A program made the position numbers and the translations under genes. DNA of 64,000 nucleotides from CAVRXQ01 sp963849105 (GTDB lineage Bacteria > Actinomycetota > Acidimicrobiia > Acidimicrobiales > Bog-793). Position 1 is the stretch's first letter. Every line of letters begins with the position of its first letter. Below, piece after piece: positions 33,475-42,353 of this stretch. The stretch covers positions 62,001 to 126,000 of the forward strand of contig CAWKGD010000003.1 of NCBI GenBank assembly GCA_963849105.1, given 5' to 3'. A model generated the notes under the pieces. That model did not search any database. It was not told where the DNA came from and was given only the letters and a program-made list of their open reading frames with translations.

Positions 33475-35714
33475 TCCGACTCGGCCTGCGCTTGACGTTG
33501 GGAAGCGGACGTGAAGCGGCGCTACGCGTGCTCGTCACCGCGGCTGCCGTCGCCCTTGGCGTCGGTCTGCTGCTGTCCGCCTTGGCCGGTGTCAACGGGC
33601 TCAACGCCCAAACGGACCGAGGCGCGTGGCTCGACACCTCGGCGCAGGCGTCTCCCTCGAACGCGAGCTCCTCGCCATCGGGCCGGCTGTGGTGGCTGCC
33701 CGGCACCGACGAGTTCGGCAGCCAGGCGATCGACCGGATCGACATCGCCGCTACCGGACCGAACGCTCCGGTCCCGCCGGGGATTCCGCACGTGCCAGGC
33801 CCGGGTGAGTACTACGCCTCGCCGGCCCTCACGACGCTGCTTCGGTCCGAACCGGCGAACGAATTGCGCGACCGGTATCCGGGCCGCCAGATCGGGACCA
33901 TCGGCGGAGCGGCGCTTCCGTCCCCGAACTCGCTGATCATCGTCATCGGCCACACCGCGCGCCAGCTCTCGCAGACCCCTGGTGCGTTCGAGGTCGGAGC
34001 CATCCAGCGCACGTCGGCCAGCTGCTACGCCTGCCAGAGCAGCGTCGGGAGCGGACCCGTTCTGCAGTTCATTCTTGCTGGCGGAGCCGTCGCGCTCCTG
34101 CTGCCGGTGCTCATCTTGATCGCGACCGCGAGCCGGCTGTCGGCCGCGAGGCGCGAGGAGCGCTTCGCCGCGATGCGGCTCGCCGGCGCCACGCCGCGTC
34201 AGATTTCTGTCGTCTCGGCGGTGGAGGCAGTGGTTGCTGCGATAGCCGGTGTCGCGGTCGGCTTCGCCCTGTTCTTCGTGTTCCGGCCGCTCCTCTACCA
34301 CGTGCCGTTCACCGGGGCGCCCCTCGCGCAAGGCGACCTCTCGCTGCACTGGATCGACGTTGTGCTCGTCGTGGTCGGCGTCCCGGTCGCCGCTGTCGTG
34401 TCCGCGCGGCTGGCGCTGCGCAGGGTGCAGATATCGCCGCTCGGCGTGCAGCGGCGTGCCTTGTCCCGCCCACCGCGGATCGTACGGATCATCCCGCTGC
34501 TCGCCGGCATCGCCCTGCTCGCGTACTTCGATGCCGCCGGCAAGCCCGGCGCGATCGGCGGCCAGCTGCTCGAGCTGCTGGTGGGCTTCGTGCTCCTCTT
34601 GGTCGGACTCGTGCTCGCCGGACCGTGGTTCACCACGGCGGGCGCTCGACTCATGGCCAAGCGGGCAAGCCGTCCTTCTGTCCTCATCGCCGGCCGCCGG
34701 CTGCTCGACAACCCCAAGGCGGCCTTCCGGTTCATAAGTGGGCTCGTGATTGCGCTCTTCGTCACGAGCGCAGTGATTGGGGCGCTCAGCTCGATCGCCG
34801 CCACCAGGAGCTCCGCGGGAGGAAGCGCCGGGAAGGAAACCCTCGCTGTCGCCTTCTGCAGCTTCAGCACGACGAACTGTCCCACTTCCGCCGAAGTTCC
34901 TTCGGTTCCAGGCCAAGTGCTCACCGAGCTCCGCGCAACGCCGGGGGTGCGCGCCGTAACGGTGGTCCACACGACCCCGTCCCAAGCTCAGCAGATGAAG
35001 TCGTTCGGGGTCGTCGCGTGCGACCAGCTCGCGAGGACGCCCGCGATCGGCAGGTGCGCGCCAGGAACGACGGTCGCGAGTATCGGCTACTTCTTTTCGA
35101 ACCTCCTTGGGCACAACTCGCATGCCTCCTCGACGATCTGGCCGTCGGCGCACCTGTCAGTGGCGAACGCCGCGCGTCTTCCTGTCGACGCAGTGGTCGT
35201 CGCCACGGACGGGTCCTCCGGCTCGCTTGAACGAGCACGGACTGTGCTCGAACGGGCCTTCCCCTTCCAGGGGACACCGAGGACGGTCGAGGCGCTCGAC
35301 CCGTCGACCGCGCGCCTCCTCACGATGATCCAGGACATGACCGACGTGATCATCGTGGCGAGCCTGATCATCGCCGCCTGCAGCCTCGCCGTGAACATCG
35401 CCGCTGGGTTGGGCGAGCGCAGGCGTCCGTTCAGCTTGCTTCGGCTCACCGGTGTCTCGACGGCCCTGTTGCACCGCGTCGTCGCGTTGGAGAGCGCGCT
35501 GCCGCTCCTTCTCGTCGCCGCGGTGTCGATCGTGGTCGGTCTCGTGTCGGCCGCCCTCTACCTCCACTCCCAAGTCGGCATTGCGTTCAGCATCCCGGGG
35601 ATCGCGTACTGGGCGACCGTCCTCGGCGGACTCGCTGCGTCACTCGCGATCATCGCCTCGACGTTCCCGCTCCTCAACCGGATCACAGGACCCGAGGTGG
35701 CGCGGAACGAGTGA
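33471..35714 (+). CDS. FtsX-family ABC transporter permease
   Basis: The protein has 747 residues. The arrangement is that of two FtsX modules: an N-terminal transmembrane segment (about 10-32), a large extracytoplasmic loop, a first group of membrane segments from about 200 (VLQFILAGGAVALLLPVLILIATASRLSAARREERFAAMRLAGATPRQI), a mid segment group near 340-450, a second loop and a final group (about 620-745, ending in IVGLVSAALYL). The REERFAAMRLAGA and RRRPFSLLRLTG motifs are FtsX coupling regions. It pairs with the ATPase immediately upstream. Substrate unknown. Antimicrobial peptide or lipid export is typical of PadR-controlled members. Confidence 0.9.
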   Translation: MIRLGLRLTLGSGREAALRVLVTAAAVALGVGLLLSALAGVNGLNAQTDRGAWLDTSAQASPSNASSSPSGRLWWLPGTDEFGSQAIDRIDIAATGPNAPVPPGIPHVPGPGEYYASPALTTLLRSEPANELRDRYPGRQIGTIGGAALPSPNSLIIVIGHTARQLSQTPGAFEVGAIQRTSASCYACQSSVGSGPVLQFILAGGAVALLLPVLILIATASRLSAARREERFAAMRLAGATPRQISVVSAVEAVVAAIAGVAVGFALFFVFRPLLYHVPFTGAPLAQGDLSLHWIDVVLVVVGVPVAAVVSARLALRRVQISPLGVQRRALSRPPRIVRIIPLLAGIALLAYFDAAGKPGAIGGQLLELLVGFVLLLVGLVLAGPWFTTAGARLMAKRASRPSVLIAGRRLLDNPKAAFRFISGLVIALFVTSAVIGALSSIAATRSSAGGSAGKETLAVAFCSFSTTNCPTSAEVPSVPGQVLTELRATPGVRAVTVVHTTPSQAQQMKSFGVVACDQLARTPAIGRCAPGTTVASIGYFFSNLLGHNSHASSTIWPSAHLSVANAARLPVDAVVVATDGSSGSLERARTVLERAFPFQGTPRTVEALDPSTARLLTMIQDMTDVIIVASLIIAACSLAVNIAAGLGERRRPFSLLRLTGVSTALLHRVVALESALPLLLVAAVSIVVGLVSAALYLHSQVGIAFSIPGIAYWATVLGGLAASLAIIASTFPLLNRITGPEVARNE

Positions 35715-35811
35715 ACGCCGGTGGTTGCTGCAGCACAGCACGTTCGCACCGGTGGACACTGAGTAGGGCAGTCGCAGAGGGCTTTTCGTGCCTGCTCCGC
35801 TTCGAGGTACG

Positions 35812-35893
35812 TGCGGGCGAGAGGAGTCGAACCTCCACCCCCGAAGGGACCGGGACCTAAACCCGGCGCGTCTGCCAATTCCGCCACACCCGC
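35812..35893 (-). tRNA. tRNA-Leu(UAG)
   Basis: The minus strand folds as a class II tRNA of 82 nt. The acceptor GCGGGTG pairs with CGCCCGC and the discriminator is A. The D arm contains AATTGGCAGACG. The anticodon stem CCGGG/CCCGG holds the loop TTTAGGT with anticodon TAG. A variable arm with CCCTTCGGGG and a T-arm GGAGG-TTCGACT-CCTCT follow. The 3' CCA is not encoded. It reads the CUA leucine codon. The flanking gene-free bases (35715-35811 and 35894-35994) show nothing else certain. Confidence 0.95.
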
Positions 35894-35994
35894 GCGCTAA
35901 AAGACTCTCACGGAGCGGGACCGATTCGCGCGGAGTCGCTTCCTCGAGATGCGGCCACCTCACTACGCTCGCTTGGAGATAGGGGGGTAGGTCC

Positions 35995-38900
35995 GTGCGC
36001 TGTTCGAACTGTGGCGTTGAAACTAGCTCGTCAGCTCGCTTTTGCGGTAATTGTGGCTCGGCAATGCTGCTTTCCTGCAACGCCTGCGGGGCGTTGGTGG
36101 AAACGGGACAACGGTTCTGTGAGCAGTGCGGTGCGCCCGTCTCGTCGGCAGTCACCAACGCGCAACCGAAAGTCCGAGACTCCGAATCGACACCCCCGAG
36201 CCCTTCTCTCGCCGAGCGGAGACTGGTCTCGGTTCTGTTCGCCGACCTCGTGGGGTTTACGAGTCTCTCGGAGAGCCGAGACGCCGAAGAGGTTCGCGAC
36301 CTCCTGATGCGCTTCGCGGAGGTATGTCGGGCAGTCATCGAACGGTACGGAGGCTTCGTCGACAACTTCATCGGAGACGCGGTTTTCGCTGTTTGGGGAG
36401 CAACGGTTGCGCACGAAGACGACGCCGAGCGAGCGGTGCGTTGTGGTCTGGAACTGATCGACGCGATCACCGCCCTCGGCGCTGAAGTCAATGCCCCTGG
36501 ACTCGCGGCACGTGCCGGTGTCATGACGGGCGAGGCCGCGATCAACCGTGGTGGCATCGGCGAAAGGATGGTCGCAGGCGACCTCGTAAACACCGCCTCC
36601 CGATTACAAAACGTGGCCGAGCCGCGCTCCGTGCTCGTCGGCGAGGCGACGTACATGTCATCGAACCACGCCATCGCCTACATCGATGCCGGTGAACTCG
36701 TCCTGAAAGGGAAGGAAGAGATCGTTCACGCCTGGCGTGCGCTGCGGGTGGTGGCGCAACGTCAGGGGGTCGGACGGCCGAGGGGGATCGAAGCACCGTT
36801 CGTCGGCCGTGTCGAGGAGCTGCGGTCGCTGAAGGACGCGCTCGATGGCGTCGGTCGGGAACGACGCGCGCGGCTCGTTTCGGTGACGGGGATTCCCGGC
36901 ATCGGAAAGAGCCGGCTGGCGTGGGAATTCCAGAAATACGTCGACGGACTCGTCGAGACGATCTACTGGCATCACGGTCGAAGTCCCGCCTACGGGGAAG
37001 GGATCAGCTTCTGGGCCCTCGCCGAGATGATCCGTATGCGTGCTGGGATCACCGAGGATGAGGAGCATTCCTCGGCGCGAAGAAAGCTTGCTGACTCCTT
37101 ATCTGAATTCGTCAGCGACGAATCGGAGCGTTCCTGGATCGAGGCACGTCTTTCTCATTTGCTCGGTCTGTCCGCGTCACCGCAGGGCGCGCGTGAGGAG
37201 ATGTTCTCCGCGTGGCGGACGTACTTCGAGCGCATCGCAGAACGCGCACCGGTCGTCATGGTCTTCGAAGACCTCCAGTGGGCCGACTCCGGGCTCATCG
37301 ACTTCATCGAGTTTGTTCTCGAATGGTCAAAGAGCCATCCCATCCTCGTGGTCGTTCTTGCCCGTCCCGAACTGTTCGAGCGGCGTCCGAGCTGGGGAGC
37401 GGGGCAGCGCAGCTTCACATCGCTCCATCTCGAGCCGCTCGACGGCGAGGCGATGGGTGAGCTGCTCAAGGGGATGATTCAAGACATCCCGAGTTCCTTG
37501 GCAGCGGCGATTCTCAACCGCGCCGAGGGCGTGCCGCTGTACGCAGTGGAAATCGTCCGCATGCTCTCGGGCAACGGACTGCTCAGGGAACACGCCGGAA
37601 CCTACGAGGTGACGGGCGAGCTCACCGACTTCGAGATCCCCGACAGCCTGCACGCCTTGATCGCCTCGCGCCTCGACTCCCTGCCCGACGGCGAACGCAC
37701 CCTCATTCAAGACGCGGCCGTACTCGGAAAGAGCTTCAGCACGAGCGCACTTTCGGCGCTGACGTCAAGGCAGAAAGAAGACCTCGAACGCCAACTCCGC
37801 GACCTCGCGCGGAAGGAGTTCCTCTCCGTTGACATCGATCCACGCTCTCCTGAGCGCGGCCAGTACGGCTTTCTACAGAGCGTCATCCGCGAGGTTGCCT
37901 ACTCGACGCTCTCGCGCAAGGACCGCCGCGGCAAGCACCTCGCGGCGGCGAAGTATTACGAATCTCTTTCTGACAACGAGCTCGCCGGGGTAGTCGCCGC
38001 CCACTATCTCGAGGCGCACCGGACGTCTCCTGAGGGACCCGAGCGTGACGAGCTCGGGGCGCGGGCTCGCGAGTCGCTCGTCGGCGCCGGACAGCGCGCG
38101 CTCTCCTTGGGGGCACCGGAACAGGCGCTCTCCTACCTCGACCAGGCGCTCGAGATCCCGTCGGCAACCGGAGAGCGCGCCTCGCTTTCGCTGCTCGCGG
38201 GCCGGGCGGCCCAACTTTCGGGCTCGAACGAGCGCGCCCTCGAGCTCTACGAGCGGGCGCATCGTGACTTCGACGCTGTCGGAGACCGCGACGCCGCGGG
38301 GCGCGCCGTCGCACGCGCGGCGATTCCGCTCGGCTTTCTTGGGAGATTCGACGAAGCGTCGCAACGTGCCGAGGCGGCCTTTGAGTCCCTTGATGCCGAT
38401 GGTGACCGACACGTACGCGCCGAGCTCGCCCAGACGATGTCGGCGCTGGCGACAATGGTCGGCGAACAACAGCGCGCGCACGACTGGGCGGAACGGGCCC
38501 TCGAAATCGTCGAGCATCTCGACGCCCCGGAGACCTTTCTCGAAGCCCTCCAATCGAAGGCTCACTCGCTCTTTTCGATGGGGCGTCACAAAGAGGCGCT
38601 CATCTTGTACAGAGGGGGCGTCGCGATGGCCGAGACGAGCGGGCTGCTCGGCCAACTGGCCGACTACCTCACTTCTCTCGGCGTTACGGCGACGGACGAC
38701 GAGCCGCGTGAGTCCTTAAACGCGGCGCTGAGAGCGGTGCCTGTGGCGCGGCGAGCCGGAAACCGCCCGCTCGAAACGATCAACCTCCTCAACGTGGTCG
38801 AGTTCTCGCTCTTACTCGGCGAGTGGGATACGGCGCGCAGCGCGATTGCCGATGTCGACGCGATCCACCTCGGAGACCACAGCAGCCAGATCCATTATCG

Positions 38901-39519
38901 ACACTGCGCGAGAGCGTTGCTCGAAGGGCTAACCGGCGACATTGGACAAGCAGTTCGCGAGCTCGAGCGGCTCGCAAAGGAAACGGAAGCTGCGGCGTAC
39001 ATCCACATGCGCGCTACCAACCTCTGGTACCTCGCGCTCGTCCGTCTCATCTCCGGCGAACTCGAATCCGCGTACGCCGGTGCCGAGGCGGCGGTCGCCG
39101 TCGACCCCGCCGGCATCAACGGCCCGTCCGCCCTCCAGATTCAGGCGCGAGCGGCGCTATGGCTGCGTGACAGGGAACGAGCAGCCACAGCGCGTGCTGC
39201 GATCGACAACTTCCACGGTCGCCGGATGGACGCACTGCGTCAAACCGTCGACGCGGGCGTCGCGGCGTTGAGTGGTGAGCTCGAGCAATCTGTGGCGACG
39301 TACAGGGGTGCCAGTCGGGCATGGCGAGAGCTCGACGCGCCATTCGATCTCGCCCTTTGCCAACTCGACATGGCGCTCCTGCTCGACTCGCGTCCCGAGG
39401 CGGCGGAGGCAGCAGCGGCGGCGCGTGAAGGGATTGAATCGCTCGGGGTCACGCCGTTGCTTGATCGCCTCGCGGACCGCTACCCGACACTGCGCGCTGC
39501 GCCAACTTCGCCCGGCTGA
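35995..39519 (+). CDS. giant signalling protein: zinc ribbons, class III nucleotide cyclase domain, ATPase and TPR
   Basis: The protein has 1174 residues. The N-terminus carries two CxxC...CxxC zinc ribbons (C3, C6, C17, C20 and C28, C31, C42, C45). A class III cyclase domain follows (about 75-255), with metal aspartates D84 in LFADLVGFTSLS and D128 in FIGDAVFAVWG, and N199 and R203 in GDLVNTASRLQ. An AAA/STAND-like ATPase comes next, with Walker A GIPGIGKSR (299-307) and VVMVFEDLQWAD as Walker B. The last 500 or so residues are TPR-like helices. The position that is Lys in typical adenylate cyclases is Asn (N124), so nucleotide specificity is unclear. There is no LuxR domain. It follows the tRNA and stands alone. 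Confidence 0.87.
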   Translation: MRCSNCGVETSSSARFCGNCGSAMLLSCNACGALVETGQRFCEQCGAPVSSAVTNAQPKVRDSESTPPSPSLAERRLVSVLFADLVGFTSLSESRDAEEVRDLLMRFAEVCRAVIERYGGFVDNFIGDAVFAVWGATVAHEDDAERAVRCGLELIDAITALGAEVNAPGLAARAGVMTGEAAINRGGIGERMVAGDLVNTASRLQNVAEPRSVLVGEATYMSSNHAIAYIDAGELVLKGKEEIVHAWRALRVVAQRQGVGRPRGIEAPFVGRVEELRSLKDALDGVGRERRARLVSVTGIPGIGKSRLAWEFQKYVDGLVETIYWHHGRSPAYGEGISFWALAEMIRMRAGITEDEEHSSARRKLADSLSEFVSDESERSWIEARLSHLLGLSASPQGAREEMFSAWRTYFERIAERAPVVMVFEDLQWADSGLIDFIEFVLEWSKSHPILVVVLARPELFERRPSWGAGQRSFTSLHLEPLDGEAMGELLKGMIQDIPSSLAAAILNRAEGVPLYAVEIVRMLSGNGLLREHAGTYEVTGELTDFEIPDSLHALIASRLDSLPDGERTLIQDAAVLGKSFSTSALSALTSRQKEDLERQLRDLARKEFLSVDIDPRSPERGQYGFLQSVIREVAYSTLSRKDRRGKHLAAAKYYESLSDNELAGVVAAHYLEAHRTSPEGPERDELGARARESLVGAGQRALSLGAPEQALSYLDQALEIPSATGERASLSLLAGRAAQLSGSNERALELYERAHRDFDAVGDRDAAGRAVARAAIPLGFLGRFDEASQRAEAAFESLDADGDRHVRAELAQTMSALATMVGEQQRAHDWAERALEIVEHLDAPETFLEALQSKAHSLFSMGRHKEALILYRGGVAMAETSGLLGQLADYLTSLGVTATDDEPRESLNAALRAVPVARRAGNRPLETINLLNVVEFSLLLGEWDTARSAIADVDAIHLGDHSSQIHYRHCARALLEGLTGDIGQAVRELERLAKETEAAAYIHMRATNLWYLALVRLISGELESAYAGAEAAVAVDPAGINGPSALQIQARAALWLRDRERAATARAAIDNFHGRRMDALRQTVDAGVAALSGELEQSVATYRGASRAWRELDAPFDLALCQLDMALLLDSRPEAAEAAAAAREGIESLGVTPLLDRLADRYPTLRAAPTSPG

Positions 39520-39601
39520 AGCCCAACTCGTCTGTCCGGATGAGACCGCTTTATCGATCCTCCGTTCGTGATCGCGCGCTCGCCTCGATGCGATCGCTCG
39601 G

Positions 39602-40693
39602 TCAGGCGTGCATCGCATCGAGACGTGCCGATGCGGTCACCGCCAATGCAGGCACGATCTCTTCAAATCGCGCTGCCCGCGCGTCGTCGGCGGTGAGTTC
39701 TCCTCGGATGAAACGCCCATAGATCGCTTCGCAGAAGACAGCCGCCTTCCAAAGGGCGAGCGCCTCAAACCAGGCGAGCAGATCCACCTTGCGGCCGGTG
39801 CGCTGCACGTATCGGTCGGCGAGCTCGTCGCGTGAAGGGAAGCCCGGAGCGGACGTGACCGGTGAAGTGCCGAGCGGGCTCGCCGCACCCCCCGGCTCGG
39901 AGTAGGTGGCGAGGAGGTACCCGAGATCTGCGCGCGGGTCGCCGATGGCTCCCATCTCCCAGTCGAGGACAGCGATGATCCGGTCGGGACGGTCTTGCGC
40001 GACGATCATGTTCCCGAGCCGATAGTCCCCGTGGACGACTGTGGACGGAAGCGGCTCGGGCATCAAAATCCCAAGTCTGGCGCCGACCTCGGCGACGAAC
40101 GGAAGTTCTCGCGTCGCGTTCACCTCCCATAACTGAGCGAAACGGCGCACCTGTCGCTCGAGGTAGCTGCCGGGACGCGCGAAATGGGCGAGCGTGGGCG
40201 TCGATACGTCCACCGCGTGGATTTCGACGAGCGTGTCAACGAGGTCGTATCCGAGCAGTCGCCGCGCTTGCTCATCGCGCTGTAGTTCGGTCGGGAGTTC
40301 GTCAGCGACGACGACACCGTCGATGTAATCCGCAATGTAGAAGGGCACACCGAGCAACGACGCGTCGTCGCAGACGGCTCGAATCCGCGGTACTCGGATA
40401 CCGAATGGAGCGAGCGCGAGCTGCAGGTTTGCCTCGCGCACGACGTCATGCGCGGAAGGCGGAAGCGGCGGTCGGGGCGGACGCCGCAGCACGTAGCGAT
40501 CCCTGCCGCGCTCAACCAAAAACGAGAAGTTCGAGCCGCCACCGGAGCCGATTCGGGACGCCTTGACGGCTCCCGATCCGAGTTCGTGTTCGTCGAGAAA
40601 TCCGCGTACCCGATCGAGAACGAGCAGCGGCGGCCGCGTCAGTGTCGCCGCCTCGGCGTCGGATTTGACGATGTCGGGCTCGACCCCAGCCAC
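39602..40693 (-). CDS. aminoglycoside-phosphotransferase-type kinase, candidate 4-hydroxyacyl-CoA kinase
   Basis: The protein has 363 residues with the APH/choline-kinase fold: an N-lobe SRIGSGGGSNFSFLV, the catalytic loop VVHGDYRLGNMIV (Brenner-type HGD...N) and VLDWEMGAIGDPRADLGYLL as the metal Asp motif. This branch is the one found as the N-terminal domain of ACAD10/ACAD11 and as LvaA, which phosphorylate 4-hydroxyacyl-CoAs. The name is inference from that resemblance and from an ACAD11-like gene nearby. Its GTG follows the LLM gene stop by 2 nt (TAAAGGTG), so the two are co-transcribed. Confidence 0.75.
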   Translation of the reverse strand: MAGVEPDIVKSDAEAATLTRPPLLVLDRVRGFLDEHELGSGAVKASRIGSGGGSNFSFLVERGRDRYVLRRPPRPPLPPSAHDVVREANLQLALAPFGIRVPRIRAVCDDASLLGVPFYIADYIDGVVVADELPTELQRDEQARRLLGYDLVDTLVEIHAVDVSTPTLAHFARPGSYLERQVRRFAQLWEVNATRELPFVAEVGARLGILMPEPLPSTVVHGDYRLGNMIVAQDRPDRIIAVLDWEMGAIGDPRADLGYLLATYSEPGGAASPLGTSPVTSAPGFPSRDELADRYVQRTGRKVDLLAWFEALALWKAAVFCEAIYGRFIRGELTADDARAARFEEIVPALAVTASARLDAMHA

Positions 40694-40695
40694 CT

Positions 40696-41619
40696 TTAGC
40701 CGGGCGCGAAGGCGTCGATCACGGAGTCGAGCTCGGACGGGGGCCCGAGCACGGCGAGCACGGCGGTGTCGACGCCCGCCTCGGCGAAGGCGTCCAATCG
40801 TTCGCGTTGTCCTGCCAACGGGCCGATCAAGAACGTCTCGCGCACGAGATCATCTCTGACAACCTCCAGAGCTCGTGCCCGGTCACCAGCGTTCCAGGCT
40901 TCGACGACCGGGTCGATCGCCTCCGACCATCCGAGCCAACGGAAGAACTCCGAATAGACCGGCACGGTCGCGTACGCGACGAAGACGCGTCTGGCGATTG
41001 CGAGCGCCTCGTCTTCCGGCCCAGGCACGACGAAGAAGCGACAGACGAGCTCTTTTTCGGGGGACCCGAACGCGTCGACCACTGTCGGCGCGCTGGCGAG
41101 TGGGAGGAAGTTCGTGAAGGCGCCGTCGCCGATTTCGGCCGCAAGTCGAAGCATCGACCTGCGCAACGCGGCGACGATGATCGGGACGGGTCGCGCAGGC
41201 GGTCGTGGCAACCGGAAACCGCCTGCCCCGCGCTCACCCGAGAGCACACCGCGCAGGTATTCCACGGTGTCGCGCATCTTCTCGAGGGGTCGCGTGAAGG
41301 GGATGCCGTTCCATTGTTCGACGATTACGTTCGAGGAGGTCCCGAGCCCGAATACGAATCGGCCGCCGCTCAGCTCCGCGAGTGCTGCGGCAGTTTGCGC
41401 AAGAAGCGCTGGACCGCGCGTGAAAACGTTGACGATGCCGCTCGCCAGCCGGAGACGCTCGCTGTGCTGAGCGGCGATCACGAGAGGTGTGATGCCGTCG
41501 AAGTTGACCGACTCCTCGGTCCACACGCTGTCGTAGCCTGCCGCCTCGACTCGCCGTACGAGATCGGGTAGCTCGGTTAACGAGATTCCTTGAAAAGGGA
41601 TAGTCAGCCCGACGCGCAC
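40696..41619 (-). CDS. LLM-class (F420-dependent type) oxidoreductase
   Basis: The protein has 307 residues of the luciferase-like monooxygenase family, mostly F420-using in actinobacteria. Features are the N-terminal VGLTIPFQGISLTELPDLVRRVEAAGYDSVWTEES, then ASGIVNVFTRGPALLAQTAAALAELSGGRFVFGLGTSS and RDTVEYLRGVLSGE, and a C-terminal FAEAGVDTAVLAVLGP. It starts at a GTG 8 nt after TACAGT on the minus strand and is divergent from an SDR gene only 20 bp away. The kinase gene follows it. The oxidised substrate is unknown. Confidence 0.87.
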   Translation of the reverse strand: MRVGLTIPFQGISLTELPDLVRRVEAAGYDSVWTEESVNFDGITPLVIAAQHSERLRLASGIVNVFTRGPALLAQTAAALAELSGGRFVFGLGTSSNVIVEQWNGIPFTRPLEKMRDTVEYLRGVLSGERGAGGFRLPRPPARPVPIIVAALRRSMLRLAAEIGDGAFTNFLPLASAPTVVDAFGSPEKELVCRFFVVPGPEDEALAIARRVFVAYATVPVYSEFFRWLGWSEAIDPVVEAWNAGDRARALEVVRDDLVRETFLIGPLAGQRERLDAFAEAGVDTAVLAVLGPPSELDSVIDAFAPG

Positions 41620-41626
41620 AGACGCT

Positions 41627-41633
41627 TACTGTA
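41627..41633. promoter_or_regulatory. shared palindromic -10 for divergent LLM and SDR genes
   Basis: TACTGTA reads as TACTGT (41627-41632) toward the SDR GTG, with a 7-nt spacer, and as TACAGT (41633-41628) toward the LLM GTG, with an 8-nt spacer. Both genes lack a Shine-Dalgarno. The start codons are only 20 bp apart, so both leaderless promoters occupy the same 7 bp. Confidence 0.6.
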
Positions 41634-41639
41634 GGCGCC

Positions 41640-42353
41640 GTGTTTCCGCGTACGGCCCTTGTCACCGGCGGGGCATCCGGGATCGGCGCGGCGCTCGTCG
41701 CGCTGCTCGAGGAAGAGGGCGTCGACGTGCGCGTCCTCGACCTGCGCGACGGTTTCGATGTCGCGAACCCGCGCAGCTGGGACGAGATCGGGCCTGTCGA
41801 TCTCGCCTGCTTGAACGCCGGCGTCGCGACGGGCGAATCCGAGCTCTCGGCGATCTCGGACGACGCGTACCGGCGCATCTTGGCGGCGAACGTGGACGGC
41901 GTCGTCTTCGGAACGCGACGACTCGCCGCGGTGATGGAACCGGGCAGTGCGATCGTCGCCACGGCCTCGCTCGCCGGCCTCGTGCCGCTTCCGAGTGACC
42001 CGCTCTATTCGCTGACGAAGCACGCTGTCGTCGGATTCGTACGCAGCGTCGCGCCACAGCTCGAACGACGCGGTATTCGCATCTGCGCCGTCGCTCCGGG
42101 GATCGCCGACACGCCGCTCATCGCAGCGACGAAGGAGATACTGGAACGGTCGGGCTTTCCGCTGCTTCGGCCCGAGGAGGTCGCCCGGACGGTCCTCCGT
42201 GCGGCACGCGACTCGGGGACGGGAAAGGTCTGGGTTGTGCAGCCTGGACGGGAGCCGGAGCCGTTTCGCTTCCCGAACGTCCCCGGGCCGCGCGACGCGA
42301 CCGGGTCACCCGTCGGCCCTCCGCCCGATCGTGTGCGCAAGGACCTTGCCTAG
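41640..42353 (+). CDS. short-chain dehydrogenase/reductase
   Basis: The protein has 237 residues with the SDR Rossmann fold: TALVTGGASGIG (about 5-16), ACLNAGVA in place of the usual NNAG, ATASLAG and the catalytic YSLTKHA, followed by CAVAPGIADTPL. Acidic residues after the second strand (VLDLRDG) suggest NAD preference. The GTG start is 7 nt after TACTGT. Its TAG stop overlaps the stop of the convergent dehydrogenase gene in a CTAG. Substrate unknown, but the gene lies between the kinase/LLM pair and the ACAD11-like gene. Confidence 0.88.
   Translation: MFPRTALVTGGASGIGAALVALLEEEGVDVRVLDLRDGFDVANPRSWDEIGPVDLACLNAGVATGESELSAISDDAYRRILAANVDGVVFGTRRLAAVMEPGSAIVATASLAGLVPLPSDPLYSLTKHAVVGFVRSVAPQLERRGIRICAVAPGIADTPLIAATKEILERSGFPLLRPEEVARTVLRAARDSGTGKVWVVQPGREPEPFRFPNVPGPRDATGSPVGPPPDRVRKDLA

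Larger units (their letters stand above)
30705..35893. mobile_element. candidate decayed tRNA-Leu-integrated island, no integrase
   Basis: The segment is bounded by the intact tRNA-Leu at the right and by a same-orientation copy of its 3' half at the left. This is the topology left by an element that integrated at the tRNA 3' end. Contents are the ATPase-less Clp_N gene, the broken LuxR remnant and the PadR-ABC-FtsX operon. No integrase, transposase or transfer gene is seen, and the fragment has diverged, so if real it is old and fixed. Base composition is not clearly different by eye. Confidence 0.4.

Noticed and set aside
33522..35153. Long minus-strand open frame opposite the FtsX permease
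   Set aside because: GC-rich antisense shadow rich in Arg, Gly and Asp; the plus strand has clear FtsX motifs and coupled start sites.
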